DNA from: Bradyrhizobium sp. CCBAU 51765
GTDB lineage: Bacteria > Pseudomonadota > Alphaproteobacteria > Rhizobiales > Xanthobacteraceae
Assembly: GCF_015291725.1 (NCBI RefSeq)
Contig: NZ_CP030038.1
Location: 2,717,001 to 2,781,000 of the forward strand
Length of the DNA: 64,000 bases
Direction of reading: 5' to 3'
Each line of letters begins with the position of its first letter. Within the stretch, counting starts at the first letter, position 1. Under the pieces are notes generated by a model. It saw only the letters and a program-made list of their open reading frames with translations, had not been told where the DNA came from and made no database searches. This document shows, piece after piece, positions 24,340 to 32,744 of the stretch. The position numbers and the translations under genes are program-made.

Positions 24340-24537
24340 CTACTTTGAGGACTTCACAGGCTCGCCTTGGCGCTGGCTGGTTTCCCAGGGCGCTGGAAGT
24401 ATGACGCGGATGGGTCGGGCTTCGGCGGAGCTTTGAATGACGGGAGCAGCCTGGTCCTTGACGGGCTCAGCTGCTGCTGCAGCCATCAGCGTGACCAGCA
24501 TCGCCAGAGAAGTTGTCACGAGCCGCACGTTCAGCAT
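24340..24537 (-). CDS. Small secreted protein, 65 aa
   Basis: Beginning at the ATG at 24537 the product has a signal peptide (MLNVRLVTTSLAMLVTLMA) and a short Pro-rich mature part of about 43 residues. Its upstream region has CGAAC-N16-CGTT on the minus strand, a near match to the EcfG general-stress consensus GGAAC-N16-CGTT, with one mismatch. Function is unknown. Confidence 0.5.
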   Translation of the reverse strand: MLNVRLVTTSLAMLVTLMAAAAAEPVKDQAAPVIQSSAEARPIRVILPAPWETSQRQGEPVKSSK

Positions 24538-24665
24538 CGAAGCCTCCTGTTGGCGCACCAACGCAGTCCGAGCCGGTTGGTTCGAATCTTGGTCCGGGAA
24601 CAAGTGGCAATATGTCCTGTTTGTAGATGACAGGCCTGATGACCGGGCTACTGGAGGAGGACACG

Positions 24666-24893
24666 ATGAACATCAAAGCCATCATTGCAGCCGCTGTGCT
24701 GACGTCAGTTGCGTCTCCCGCGTTTGCGCAATCGTTCTACGTGGTGCAGGACGTCAAGACCAAGAAGTGCACCATCACCGAATCCAAGCCGACGACCACG
24801 GAAACGACGGTTGTCAGCGGCGACACCGTGTACAAGACCAGGTCTGAAGCCGAGGCCGGCATGAAGACGGTCAAGATCTGCACCTCGCACTGA
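24666..24893 (+). CDS. Small secreted protein, 75 aa, with two cysteines
   Basis: The ATG at 24666 has GGAGGAGG just upstream. The signal peptide MNIKAIIAAAVLTSVASPA ends near AFAQ, and the mature part is KTKKCTITESKPTTTETTVV with a second Cys near the end (KICTSH). The upstream sequence GGAAC-N16-TGTT (24597-24621) resembles an EcfG promoter with one mismatch. Likely periplasmic; function is unknown. Confidence 0.65.
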   Translation: MNIKAIIAAAVLTSVASPAFAQSFYVVQDVKTKKCTITESKPTTTETTVVSGDTVYKTRSEAEAGMKTVKICTSH

Positions 24894-25201
24894 GGAAATG
24901 CCTGTGCTTTTGCTTTGGGCCATCCCGCTGTGATCCTTCTTGGCGGCGCGCCGACCTGATCGGTCACATGCACTGAGACGGGAAGGCGCGGTGGCCGTGG
25001 TCCCGCCGGGGCTTCGGCGCCTCCCGAGGCAACAACGCGATCGATGAAAGCCCGCGCGGAGCCATCCGTCGCGGGCTTTGATTAACAGGCGGGCCGCGCG
25101 GATGACCTCGATGAAACACGCCTGAAACAGTGCTGAAACCCGATTGTCCTGAACTGCTCGGCTCCGGTCCTCGACCAACGAAGAGAACAGGAGAAACAAT
25201 C
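24894..25201. other. Gene-free stretch containing a terminator
   Basis: No coding frame is supported. It contains the terminator at 25047-25079 and a region (25090-25170) with short CTGAAAC repeats before the next small gene. Confidence 0.5.
25047..25079. terminator. Strong hairpin, 10-bp stem
   Basis: AAAGCCCGCG pairs perfectly with CGCGGGCTTT around a 13-base loop, 153 bases after the 75-aa gene. The A and T runs on both sides allow termination from either strand. Confidence 0.65.
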
Positions 25202-25306
25202 ATGATCCAGATCGGTTCGAAGGAAGAAGTCGCGTTCTTGCTGGCGCTGTTCGGCACCCATACCCAGCCGGTCAAGCGGCCGAAGCCGAAATCGCAGCAA
25301 AGGTGA
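25202..25306 (+). CDS. Very small protein, 34 aa
   Basis: The frame runs MIQIGSKEEVAFLLALFGTH and ends with a basic tail (KRPKPKSQQR). AGGAGA lies eight bases upstream. Its stop (TGA) overlaps a GTG start of the following 86-aa frame, so the two are likely coupled. Too short to identify; supported by ribosome site and overlap only. Confidence 0.45.
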   Translation: MIQIGSKEEVAFLLALFGTHTQPVKRPKPKSQQR

Positions 25307-25563
25307 GAGAAGCCATGCCCGGCCTAGCCGAATGCCAGAGCCTGTTGCGGCTCCTGATCGCAAAGGGCGATCCCAAGGCCATTCCGCTCGCCAGGGGCGC
25401 CATCGATGAGTTCCTGAACACGGCGCCGGCGAGCGCCCGCGGGCGCGGCCTGCGCGTGCTCCAGCGCGACGCGCTCGACCAGCACGATGCCGCGGTCGGC
25501 GTGCAGCGCTCGTTCGCCGAGACCGTGGACGCCTATATCGAGCGCAAGCTTGCGGAGGAGTGA
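25303..25563 (+). CDS. Small helical protein, 86 aa
   Basis: The frame starts at GTG (25303) overlapping the preceding stop, or at ATG 25315. The sequence LAECQSLLRLLIAKGDPKAI, then RGAIDEFLNTAP and SFAETVDAYIERKLAEE is fully helical and charged. No known domain. It is the second cistron of a small operon. Confidence 0.55.
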   Translation: MREAMPGLAECQSLLRLLIAKGDPKAIPLARGAIDEFLNTAPASARGRGLRVLQRDALDQHDAAVGVQRSFAETVDAYIERKLAEE

Positions 25564-25707
25564 GAGGCGAGTGCGCGAGCTGGCGCACTCCGGTCCCGGC
25601 TGAGCCCGCGCGCTCAGTTCCCGAAACCCTTTGATCCCAAGCGAATATTTTCGTCCCGCTAGAAACCTTTGTCCGCTCCTCGGCCTATTACGGCGGAGGA
25701 TGCAACA

Positions 25708-25977
25708 ATGCCCCGATACTACTTCGACCTTCGCGACGAGAACGGAACTGCGCTGGACGACGAGGGACTGGAATTGTCCGGCCCGCGCGCGGTTCAGGCC
25801 GAGGCCGCCAAGTCGGTCGCCGACATGGCGCGCGATGCGGTGCTCTCCGCGCAGTTCTCGGGCGGCCGGCAAGAGATGGCGATCGGCGTTCGCGACGCAG
25901 GCGGCCCCGTCATGCAGGTGAAGTTCTGCTTCGAGATCGAAGATCTCACGTCGCGATCCCGGTCACGCGATCATTGA
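25708..25977 (+). CDS. DUF6894-like small protein, 89 aa
   Basis: The opening MPRYYFDLRDENGTALDDEG is the signature of a family common and multicopy in Rhizobiales, followed by a helical part (RAVQAEAAKSVADMARDAV). The ATG at 25708 (GGAGGATGCAACA upstream) is chosen over the earlier one. Function is unknown. Confidence 0.75.
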   Translation: MPRYYFDLRDENGTALDDEGLELSGPRAVQAEAAKSVADMARDAVLSAQFSGGRQEMAIGVRDAGGPVMQVKFCFEIEDLTSRSRSRDH

Positions 25978-26198
25978 CGCGTCAGCATGGGGCGGGATGG
26001 CTCGGGCAGCGGCGGCCGAGACTGCTCGGACTCCAGCACGGCGACCTTGCGGCCGAGCTGCCAGACTTCGACCTTGCCGAGCCGCGTGAACTGCTTCGCA
26101 ACGGTCAGCGCGGAGGAATCGGACGGGGCTTCGAACGCTTCGGCGGAGCGGAAGACGCCGTCCTCGCCGACGAGATAAGCGCGATATTGCTGCATCAT
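25971..26198 (-). CDS. Small hypothetical protein, 75 aa
   Basis: The frame from ATG 26198 reads MMQQYRAYLVGEDGVFRSAE and later GKVEVWQLGRKVAVLES, the pattern of a short rhizobial family that begins with xxYRAYxxGxDGHF. The start overlaps the end of the upstream 66-aa gene by four bases (ATGA). The C-terminus overlaps the end of the DUF6894-like gene by seven bases. Confidence 0.65.
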   Translation of the reverse strand: MMQQYRAYLVGEDGVFRSAEAFEAPSDSSALTVAKQFTRLGKVEVWQLGRKVAVLESEQSRPPLPEPSRPMLTRQ

Positions 26199-26395
26199 GT
26201 CGGCGCCCTCAGGCCGGGCGAGCGCAGCCACGTCTCGATCTGCATGGCGGTCTCGTCCTGCCGCGCCTGGCGCAGCAGCATCTCGCGGCGGCGCCCCGGC
26301 GCCAGCGCGCGCGCCTCCTCGCGACAGCGAGCGGCTTCGTCCGCGAGTCTTTCGTTGAGGGTTCTGGTCTGCTTGAACCGACGCCGTGTCAGCAT
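26195..26395 (-). CDS. Small charged helical protein, 66 aa
   Basis: It reads NERLADEAARCREEARALAP, then RRREMLLRQARQDETAMQ and ends WLRSPGLRAPT. This LADEAARxRxxA ... RQAxxAxxIxxWLxSPGL pattern is frequent in Bradyrhizobium genomes, usually coupled to a partner of the type at 25971. Coupling here is by a four-base overlap. The role is unknown. Confidence 0.7.
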   Translation of the reverse strand: MLTRRRFKQTRTLNERLADEAARCREEARALAPGRRREMLLRQARQDETAMQIETWLRSPGLRAPT

Positions 26396-27449
26396 GGGGC
26401 GTCTCCCTTGTTGGAGGAGGCGGGAGCGCAACTGGCGTTCTCATCACCGATGGATGCCGCGGGCCTTGCGGTGATGGATCAAGGTTACGCTTCCGACGAA
26501 GGCGAGTCACATCATATGATATGTCGTTCGGATTAAATTTTCGGGTGCAAGTTCAGCCGCTTGAGCCACTTACTCATCTTGCTGCGTCGCGATTCCCGAG
26601 TTCACTTTTGAACAAAGGCGACGTTGCACGACATCGCCGGCCAAGGCTTTCGTCCGTGGACGCGGTGACTGAGAGAGCGGGCGCGCTCCTGCCTGCAAGT
26701 GAAGCGAGCGCAGGTGCGCATCCATCGGCCGTTGCCCGCCAGGCGCGAGCGGGCCGAACACATGCTGCGGATCGTACGCAAGTGCCGCGAGCTGTTGAAG
26801 CCGCCATACGATCTGCATCTTGGACGGAAGACGATGGACACGCCTCCGAAGGAGGAGGATGGCGGTGGCTGGTGACGCGGTGCGTTGGGGCAGGACTGGA
26901 GCATAAAACCTCTTGGCCCGTCATCGACGAACGTCTCGCGGTTGCCGAAGCCGCGCTTGCGGTACGGCGTCAATGCCGGCTCGGCCGCGGTCCGCTTCGA
27001 CGCTCGAGGCTCAGCCCGGGGCGCCTCGCCTCGATACTTGCAAATGGGATGAGGCCTGGGCGAGAGCGAAGAACGGGAGAGCATCGTTTCCGATACGACG
27101 AACAATCCGATATCTGCCAATAATTTCATCCAGGCGGGTTATCGGCTCTATGAACCCGAATTGCCGTGGGCCTGGTCGCACACGCTTTACTGGCGAAAGT
27201 GGCTCCGCTGAGAGAATGGAGCGGGGTTTCCCGTAATGCGGAACATGGCAACGGTGAATAGCGGGCGCGAGACGGTCACGCAGCCTATGTACCCGGAATA
27301 TCGAAGGCCCGGCAGCCTGATGGCTGCCGGGGCCCTTTTTGCATATTTGGGCAATGCGGGCGAAGCACTTGCGAAGTCGCCCATGCCGGGCTTTAAGTTT
27401 GCTCTTGCGGGAAATTCGGCGGCCATAAGCCGATGTAAGGAGCGCTATC
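26396..27449. other. About 1 kb without a supported gene; decayed sequence and a terminator
   Basis: Several frames cross the region but none has a start with ribosome site and consistent composition. Two protein-like remnants stand out. On the minus strand near 26750-26818, WRLQQLAALAYDPQHVF resembles the C-terminal end of FAD-linked (berberine-bridge type) oxidases. On the plus strand, NNFIQAGYRLYEPELPWAW followed by SHTLYWRKWLR and a stop at 27211 looks coding but has no start codon. A strong terminator at 27306-27340 has no gene in front of it on the same strand. Confidence 0.4.
27306..27340 (+). terminator. Intrinsic terminator with no obvious upstream gene
   Basis: Twelve-base-pair stem (GGCCCGGCAGCC pairs with GGCTGCCGGGGCC, one bulged G) and loop TGAT, followed by five T. 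It fits the end of an unannotated plus-strand transcript. Confidence 0.75.
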
Positions 27450-28718
27450 ATGCCCACCAAGCCTCAATTGCCGGTGCGTTCGTCGCGAGGGACTGGAGGG
27501 CCGACCGCGCTCGATGGTCTGCTGGTCGTCGATTTCACGCGCGTGGTCGCCGGCCCGGCCTGTACCCAGACGCTCGCCGATTATGGCGCCCACGTCATCA
27601 AGATCGAAAATCCCGACGGCGGCGACGACACGCGCGCCTATGAGCATGCCGAGATTGGCGGCGAAAGCGCCGCCTATCTCAGCCTGAACCGCAACAAGCG
27701 CGGCATTGCGCTCGACCTTGCCGTGCCGGAGGCCCGAGAGATCGCGCTGGATCTGATCCGCAAGGCAGATGTGGTCGTGGAGAACTTCTCGAGCGGGGTG
27801 ATGAAGAAGTTCGGGCTCCACTATGAGTCGGTCGCGCCGCTCAACCCGCGGCTGGTCTATTGCTCGATCTCCGCCTATGGACGCACCGGTCCGTTTGCTT
27901 CGCGGCCCGGCTTCGATCCCATCACCCAGGCGGAAAGCGGCTTCATGTCGCTCAACGGATTTGCCGACGGCCCGGCGGTCCGTACCGGCCCGCCCATCGT
28001 CGACATGGCGACGGGGATGTCCGCCTGCAACGCGATCCTGATGGCGCTGCTGGCGCGGGACCGGCTCGGCCGCGGCCAGCATGTCGAAGTCGCCCTGTTC
28101 GACGTTGCAATGGGGATGACCGGCTTCTATGGCATGGCCTATCTCATCAACGGCGAAAACCCGGGCCGGTTCGGCAATTCGCCGAGCGGGTCTCCCACCG
28201 TCGGCGTCTACGAGGCCTCAGACGGGCCGCTCTACATGGCTTGCGCCAACGACCGGCTCTACCGCCGGCTCGTGGTGGAGGTCCTGAACCGACCCGATCT
28301 CATCACCGATCCGCAGTTTGCCACGCGCAAGGCGCGTTCGGAAAACAAGGAGCTCTTGCGGGCAGCCATTGCAGAGGTCTTTGCAAGCGATAGGCTCGAG
28401 AATTGGATGGCGAAGATGAAGCTGGCCAATATTCCGGTCGGCTACCTCCGCACGGTCGAGGAGGGGTTCAATGCGCCCGAGGCGCGCGAGCGCCATCGCT
28501 TGAACCGGATTCCGCACCCGACAGCGGAATGGGTGCCAAACATCGAGCCACCGATCGCCATGGGCATGACCGGCGCGATCGATCCCGTTGCGGCACCTCT
28601 GTTGGGCCAGCATACGAAGCAGGTCCTGCATGACACGCTCGGTTACGACGAACGTCGCATCGCCCAATTTGCCGAGAAGGGCGCCTTTGGCTCGGCCAAG
28701 CCTCTGACGCCAGGTTGA
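27450..28718 (+). CDS. CoA transferase, family III (CaiB/BaiF)
   Basis: The 422-residue protein shows the family III CoA-transferase signatures: the N-terminal VVDFTRVVAGPACTQTLADY, the motif SLNRNKRGIALDL, and the catalytic-Asp region RPGFDPITQAESG near residue 156. It moves CoA from one acid to another by an acyl-Asp intermediate. It has AAGGAG eight bases upstream of the ATG and is the first gene of the island. The next gene follows after 90 bases and is also on the plus strand. Substrate is unknown; in this setting it could activate a ring-cleavage acid. Confidence 0.85.
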   Translation: MPTKPQLPVRSSRGTGGPTALDGLLVVDFTRVVAGPACTQTLADYGAHVIKIENPDGGDDTRAYEHAEIGGESAAYLSLNRNKRGIALDLAVPEAREIALDLIRKADVVVENFSSGVMKKFGLHYESVAPLNPRLVYCSISAYGRTGPFASRPGFDPITQAESGFMSLNGFADGPAVRTGPPIVDMATGMSACNAILMALLARDRLGRGQHVEVALFDVAMGMTGFYGMAYLINGENPGRFGNSPSGSPTVGVYEASDGPLYMACANDRLYRRLVVEVLNRPDLITDPQFATRKARSENKELLRAAIAEVFASDRLENWMAKMKLANIPVGYLRTVEEGFNAPEARERHRLNRIPHPTAEWVPNIEPPIAMGMTGAIDPVAAPLLGQHTKQVLHDTLGYDERRIAQFAEKGAFGSAKPLTPG

Positions 28719-28808
28719 GGACGTGGCCTCGGCTTGATTTAGCGAAGGTCTCGCCGCATAAATGTGTGAAAGCGAGGGACACGAATGGCGCTCGGTCAGG
28801 AGCCGCGC

Positions 28809-30014
28809 ATGACTCAGCCCACCGGACAGCAAGACGGCGGAGAAGTCTATGGGGCAATGATTGCGAAGGCTCGGGCGCTCCTGCCGCGACTACGCGAGCG
28901 TGCCGCGCGGACGGAGGAGCTGCGGCGTCTTCCGCCGGAGACCGAAAAGGATCTTCATGACACCGGCCTGTTCCGGATGCTCCAACCGGCCCGGGTCGGC
29001 GGCGCCGAGCTCGACTATGTCGCTCTCGTCGATTGCGCCGAGCTGCTCGGGCAGGCGGATGCGTCGGTAGCCTGGAATCTCGCCAACCTGGCGAGCCATC
29101 ATTGGATGCTCGGCATGTTCGGGCAGAAGGCGCAGGATCTGGTCTGGGGCCGTGATCCGGACGCGCTAATCGCATCCTCGTTCATTTTTCCCGCCGGACG
29201 CGCCACGCGGGTCGAGGGCGGATACCGGCTGCACGGCAGCTGGCCGTTCTCTTCGGGCGTTGCCTCCTGCGAATGGAATATGCTGGCAAGCGTGGTCTAC
29301 TCCGACGACGAGGCGGATGGCATCGAGTATCGAATCTTTTTGCTGCCGAAGGGCGATTACACGGTGCTGGACACCTGGAATGTCGCAGGATTGCGCGGGA
29401 CGGGATCTTGCGACGTCGAAGTCCGGGACGCTTTCGTGGCCGACTACATGACGGTCGCTGTCGGTGACCTCTCAGGTGGCCCGACACCGGGAAGCAAGGT
29501 CAATCCGAATCCGCTGTATGCGTTACCCGTGTTCTCGCTCTTCCCATACGTTCTCTCCGGCGTCGCGCTGGGGAATGCACAGGCATGCCTCGACGATTAC
29601 ACAGAGGTCGCGCGTCATCGCATTTCAACCTACAATCGTGCCAAGCTGAGCGATTTTCAAAGCACGCAGATCAAGATCGCGGAGGCATCGGCGAAGATCG
29701 ACGCCGCACGCCTGATCATGCGGTCGGCCTGCCTCGATGCCATGACGGACGCTCGGCGCGGCCATATCCCTGACATGGCGACGAAGACCAGATACCGGCG
29801 CGACGGATCTTTCTCAGTGAACTTGTGCACGGATTCGGTTTCGATGCTGTTTGCCGCGAGTGGCGCGCGTGGTCTGTTCACAAGCGGCATGTTGCAGCGG
29901 CAGTTCCGCGATGCGCACGCGATCAACTCGCATCTCGCGTTCAACTTCGATGCGGCCGGGACCAATTATGGGCGAGTGGCGCTCGGCCTGCCGTCCGAGA
30001 ATCTGACGCTGTGA
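28809..30014 (+). CDS. Flavin-dependent monooxygenase, oxygenase component (acyl-CoA-dehydrogenase fold, HsaA/DszC group)
   Basis: The 401-residue protein has the acyl-CoA dehydrogenase fold of class D monooxygenases: GLFRMLQPARVGGAELDY, ADASVAWNLANLASHHWML, the FMN-binding segment WPFSSGVASCEWN and AGLRGTGSCDVEV. These use reduced flavin and oxygen to hydroxylate aromatic or heteroaromatic rings or to oxygenate heteroatoms. The start with AGGAG before 28809 is preferred over 28785. A flavin reductase gene follows directly at 30024, the usual two-component pair. No acyl-CoA catalytic glutamate is claimed. Confidence 0.85.
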   Translation: MTQPTGQQDGGEVYGAMIAKARALLPRLRERAARTEELRRLPPETEKDLHDTGLFRMLQPARVGGAELDYVALVDCAELLGQADASVAWNLANLASHHWMLGMFGQKAQDLVWGRDPDALIASSFIFPAGRATRVEGGYRLHGSWPFSSGVASCEWNMLASVVYSDDEADGIEYRIFLLPKGDYTVLDTWNVAGLRGTGSCDVEVRDAFVADYMTVAVGDLSGGPTPGSKVNPNPLYALPVFSLFPYVLSGVALGNAQACLDDYTEVARHRISTYNRAKLSDFQSTQIKIAEASAKIDAARLIMRSACLDAMTDARRGHIPDMATKTRYRRDGSFSVNLCTDSVSMLFAASGARGLFTSGMLQRQFRDAHAINSHLAFNFDAAGTNYGRVALGLPSENLTL

Positions 30015-30023
30015 GGCCGGCCG

Positions 30024-30587
30024 ATGAATGATCTGCCGAAGCAGCCCCGCGCTCCCGATCCCGCCAACGAGTTTGCTAGCGACAACTCGCAGATCGATCC
30101 TCGCGACTTTCGCAACGCGCTTGGAACCTATGCAACGGGGGTAACGATCATCACGGCGGCAGCGCCTGACGGCAAGCCCTACGGACTGACGTGCAATTCG
30201 TTCGCCTCGGTCTCTCTGAACCCGCCGCTGGTTCTGTGGAGCCTCGTCGTCTATTCCTCGAGCCTGACCATCTTCCAGAACGCCAGCCATTTCACCGTCA
30301 ATGTGCTTGGTGCTTCGCAACAGGCGCTTGCGAACAAATTCGCAAAATCATCGGACGACAAGTTCACCGGCGTGGACTGGGCGCCGGGCCTCGGCAACGC
30401 GCCGGTACTCACCGAGAGCGTCGCCAACTTTCAATGCCGCTCCGTGAATCGCTACTATGGCGGCGACCACGTGATCTTTCTCGGCGCGGTCGAGGCCTAC
30501 ACCTACAATGCGAAGGAGCCGCTACTCTTCGCACGGGGGGCGTTCGGCCGCTTCATGGCTGACGATGAACGCAAGAAGGCGCGGTAA
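30024..30587 (+). CDS. Flavin reductase component (HpaC/HsaB family)
   Basis: The 187-residue protein carries the flavin-reductase domain signature: GTYATGVTIITA, PYGLTCNSFASVSLNPPLV and the end GDHVIFLGAVEAY. It supplies reduced FMN or FAD to the oxygenase nine bases upstream. It converges with the 6-phosphogluconate-dehydrogenase-like gene. Length is normal. Confidence 0.9.
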   Translation: MNDLPKQPRAPDPANEFASDNSQIDPRDFRNALGTYATGVTIITAAAPDGKPYGLTCNSFASVSLNPPLVLWSLVVYSSSLTIFQNASHFTVNVLGASQQALANKFAKSSDDKFTGVDWAPGLGNAPVLTESVANFQCRSVNRYYGGDHVIFLGAVEAYTYNAKEPLLFARGAFGRFMADDERKKAR

Positions 30588-30602
30588 CGCGCTTCAGGTC
30601 GC

Positions 30603-31520
30603 CTAGACAGCCTGGTGTTTCGGCGCCGATAGCTTGTAGATTTCCAACGCGTCCGCGTCCGCACCTCGCGCGGCCTTCGCCAGCCTGAAAAGTTGCCCGG
30701 CAAGGGTGGCCATCGGCACTGGCGTCGACGTCGCCTGTGCGACATCGGCGACCGTATCGAGGTCCTTGAGCATCGTGGCGATGTGACCGAGCGGCGGGTT
30801 GTGAATGCCCTGGACCATCCGCGGCACGAACAGCTGGAGCGGGATGGAATCCGCAAAGCCGCCGGCGAGCGCTTCGGGCAACCGGTTGGCATCGATTCCG
30901 GCATTCACGGCAAGACGCGTCGCTTCCGCGAGGACGGCCATGGCGCATCCGACGATCACCTGGTTACACAGCTTCGTGGTCTGGCCGGCTCCGATCGGGC
31001 CCATGCGAGTGAACCTGCGCGCCATGGCCAGCACATAGGGCCGCACCCTCTCGATGTCGCCAGCTTCCCCGCCCGCCATGATCGCGAGCGTGCCTTCCTC
31101 GGCGCCCTTCGTGCCCCCGGACACGGGCGCATCGATCCAGCCCGCGCCATTCGCGCCTTTCAGTCGCGCTGCGAGATCGCGCGCAGCGTCGGGATGTATG
31201 GACGAGAAGTCGACGACAAGCTTGCCCGAGCCGGGTGCCGCTGCCAGACCTTCGGGCCCGAAGATCACCTCCTCGACCGCGGCCGCATCGGTCACGCACA
31301 TGAAGATGATATCCGAGTTCACCAGGAGATCACGAGGCGTGACCGCGCGCTTGGCGCCGGCGTCGGCGAGCGGCGCCACCTTGCCTTCCGAGCGGTTCCA
31401 GACAGCGACCTGATAGCCGGCCTCGAGCAGGCGTCGGGTCATCGGCGTGCCCATGAGCCCAAGCCCGAGATAGCCGAGCCTCTCGGTGCCTTGCGGGTTT
31501 GCCTTGCTCTCATCAGCCAT
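30603..31520 (-). CDS. Beta-hydroxyacid dehydrogenase (6PGDH/3-hydroxyisobutyrate dehydrogenase family)
   Basis: The 305-residue protein starts at 31520 with AAGGAGG upstream. It has the NAD-binding motif LGYLGLGLMGTPM, the substrate-binding block DAPVSGGTKGAEEGTLAIMAGG, and the catalytic Lys in AGQTTKLCNQVIV. Family members are tartronate semialdehyde reductases, 3-hydroxyisobutyrate dehydrogenases or succinate semialdehyde reductases. It is divergent from the ABC importer, so it is probably controlled from the same 166-base promoter region. Confidence 0.85.
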   Translation of the reverse strand: MADESKANPQGTERLGYLGLGLMGTPMTRRLLEAGYQVAVWNRSEGKVAPLADAGAKRAVTPRDLLVNSDIIFMCVTDAAAVEEVIFGPEGLAAAPGSGKLVVDFSSIHPDAARDLAARLKGANGAGWIDAPVSGGTKGAEEGTLAIMAGGEAGDIERVRPYVLAMARRFTRMGPIGAGQTTKLCNQVIVGCAMAVLAEATRLAVNAGIDANRLPEALAGGFADSIPLQLFVPRMVQGIHNPPLGHIATMLKDLDTVADVAQATSTPVPMATLAGQLFRLAKAARGADADALEIYKLSAPKHQAV

Positions 31521-31686
31521 AGGTTGCCTCCTTCTGTCGCAATGCGACGGCCCCTTTACCATACATTGTGCATCCGACGTCAAAACCGCCCGGCCTGCAT
31601 GGCTTGCCTGATTGTTTGAACCATGAAACATTTGAGGCGGTCGGGTTGGGGGCGCCTGTCGGCGCCGGAGCAGCGGAGTGGGTACG

Positions 31687-32670
31687 ATGCGAACCGTTTC
31701 GAAATGGATCCTGGCTTTGGGGGCGGCAGCAGCCGTGAGCGCGGCGGCAAGCCCGTCATGGGGGCAGCAGACGATCCGCGTGGGCTGGACGATCCCGGCC
31801 GAGGAATCCAAGTACTGGATGATGCGCAGGCCGGCCGAGTTTCCCAGTATCGGCAAGACCTACAACATCGAATGGACCCAATTCCAGGGCACCGCCCCGA
31901 TGACGCAGGCATTGGCGGCCGGCGCGCTGGACTGCGCGACGCAGGCGCCACTGTCGCTCTCCAATGGCGTGGTCGGCGGCAATCTCAAGGCCTATATCGT
32001 CGCGCAACACGTCTTCGAAAAGCCTGGCGGTTTCTCGGTCTATTGGGCCGTCAAGGATGACTCGCCCATCAAGACAATCGCCGATCTCAAGGGCAAAACG
32101 GTCGGCATTTCCGTGATCGGTGGCGGCACGCAAGGGCCATTCAACCTGCTCTTGAAGCAGAATGGCGTCGATCCGGCCAAGGACATCAAGCTGGTCGAGG
32201 TCGGCTTTGCAGTTTCCGAGGACGCGCTGCGTCAGGGCCGCGTCGATGCGGTCAACATGAACCAGCCGTTTGCCGCACGCGCGGAGGCCAAGGGCGGCAC
32301 AAGGAAGCTGTTCTCGCTGTCCCAGGCCATGCCGAACATCGTGCACATCCTGGAAGCCTGCCGTGCCGATTTCGTCGACAAGAATCCGGAGCTGGTCAAA
32401 GCCTATGTCCGCGACATCACGTCAGGCATGAAGAAGGCGCTGGCGAACCGCGAAGAGACCCTGAAGGTCGTATCGGAGGTGCTGAAGGCGCCCGTTCCGG
32501 TGCTCGAGACCTATCTGCTCAAGGACAATGATTTCGGTCGCGATCCGGGCGCAGCACCAAACTTCCCCGCGATCCAGAAGATGCTGGATATCTATGCAGA
32601 GACAGGAATGCTGCCCAAGTTGGATGTCGCGCAGTTCAAGCATCCGACGATCGTCGCTCCGCTGGAATAG
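31687..32670 (+). CDS. ABC transporter substrate-binding protein, SsuA/NMT1 (nitrate/sulfonate) type
   Basis: The 327-residue precursor has a signal peptide ([19 protein letters not shown], cleavage near SWGQ) and the type II binding-protein fold of the SsuA/THI5/NMT1 family: [28 protein letters not shown] and [18 protein letters not shown]. The ligand of this family ranges over sulfonates, taurine, riboflavin precursors and aromatic acids. The other subunits follow at 34534, 35376 and 36158 with an unrelated enzyme between. The binding protein is periplasmic. Start chosen at ATG 31687 to give the signal peptide; a GTG at 31678 is also open. Confidence 0.85.
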   Translation: MRTVSKWILALGAAAAVSAAASPSWGQQTIRVGWTIPAEESKYWMMRRPAEFPSIGKTYNIEWTQFQGTAPMTQALAAGALDCATQAPLSLSNGVVGGNLKAYIVAQHVFEKPGGFSVYWAVKDDSPIKTIADLKGKTVGISVIGGGTQGPFNLLLKQNGVDPAKDIKLVEVGFAVSEDALRQGRVDAVNMNQPFAARAEAKGGTRKLFSLSQAMPNIVHILEACRADFVDKNPELVKAYVRDITSGMKKALANREETLKVVSEVLKAPVPVLETYLLKDNDFGRDPGAAPNFPAIQKMLDIYAETGMLPKLDVAQFKHPTIVAPLE

Positions 32671-32744
32671 AAGCGGGCGAACGATCGTGCGTGAGACCGC
32701 AGCGTTCCGGATCATCCGGGACGCTGAATGAAGAAGATGCACAT

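Noticed and set aside
26386..27123. A 245-residue plus-strand frame in the 1-kb gene-poor region
   Set aside because: No ribosome-binding site, Arg/Ala-rich shadow composition, no domain.
27236..27643. Leader peptide with attenuator upstream of the CoA transferase
   Set aside because: The frame runs through the hairpin but has no run of regulatory codons, and the terminator is 110 bases away from the gene, which has its own ribosome site; attenuation is not supported.
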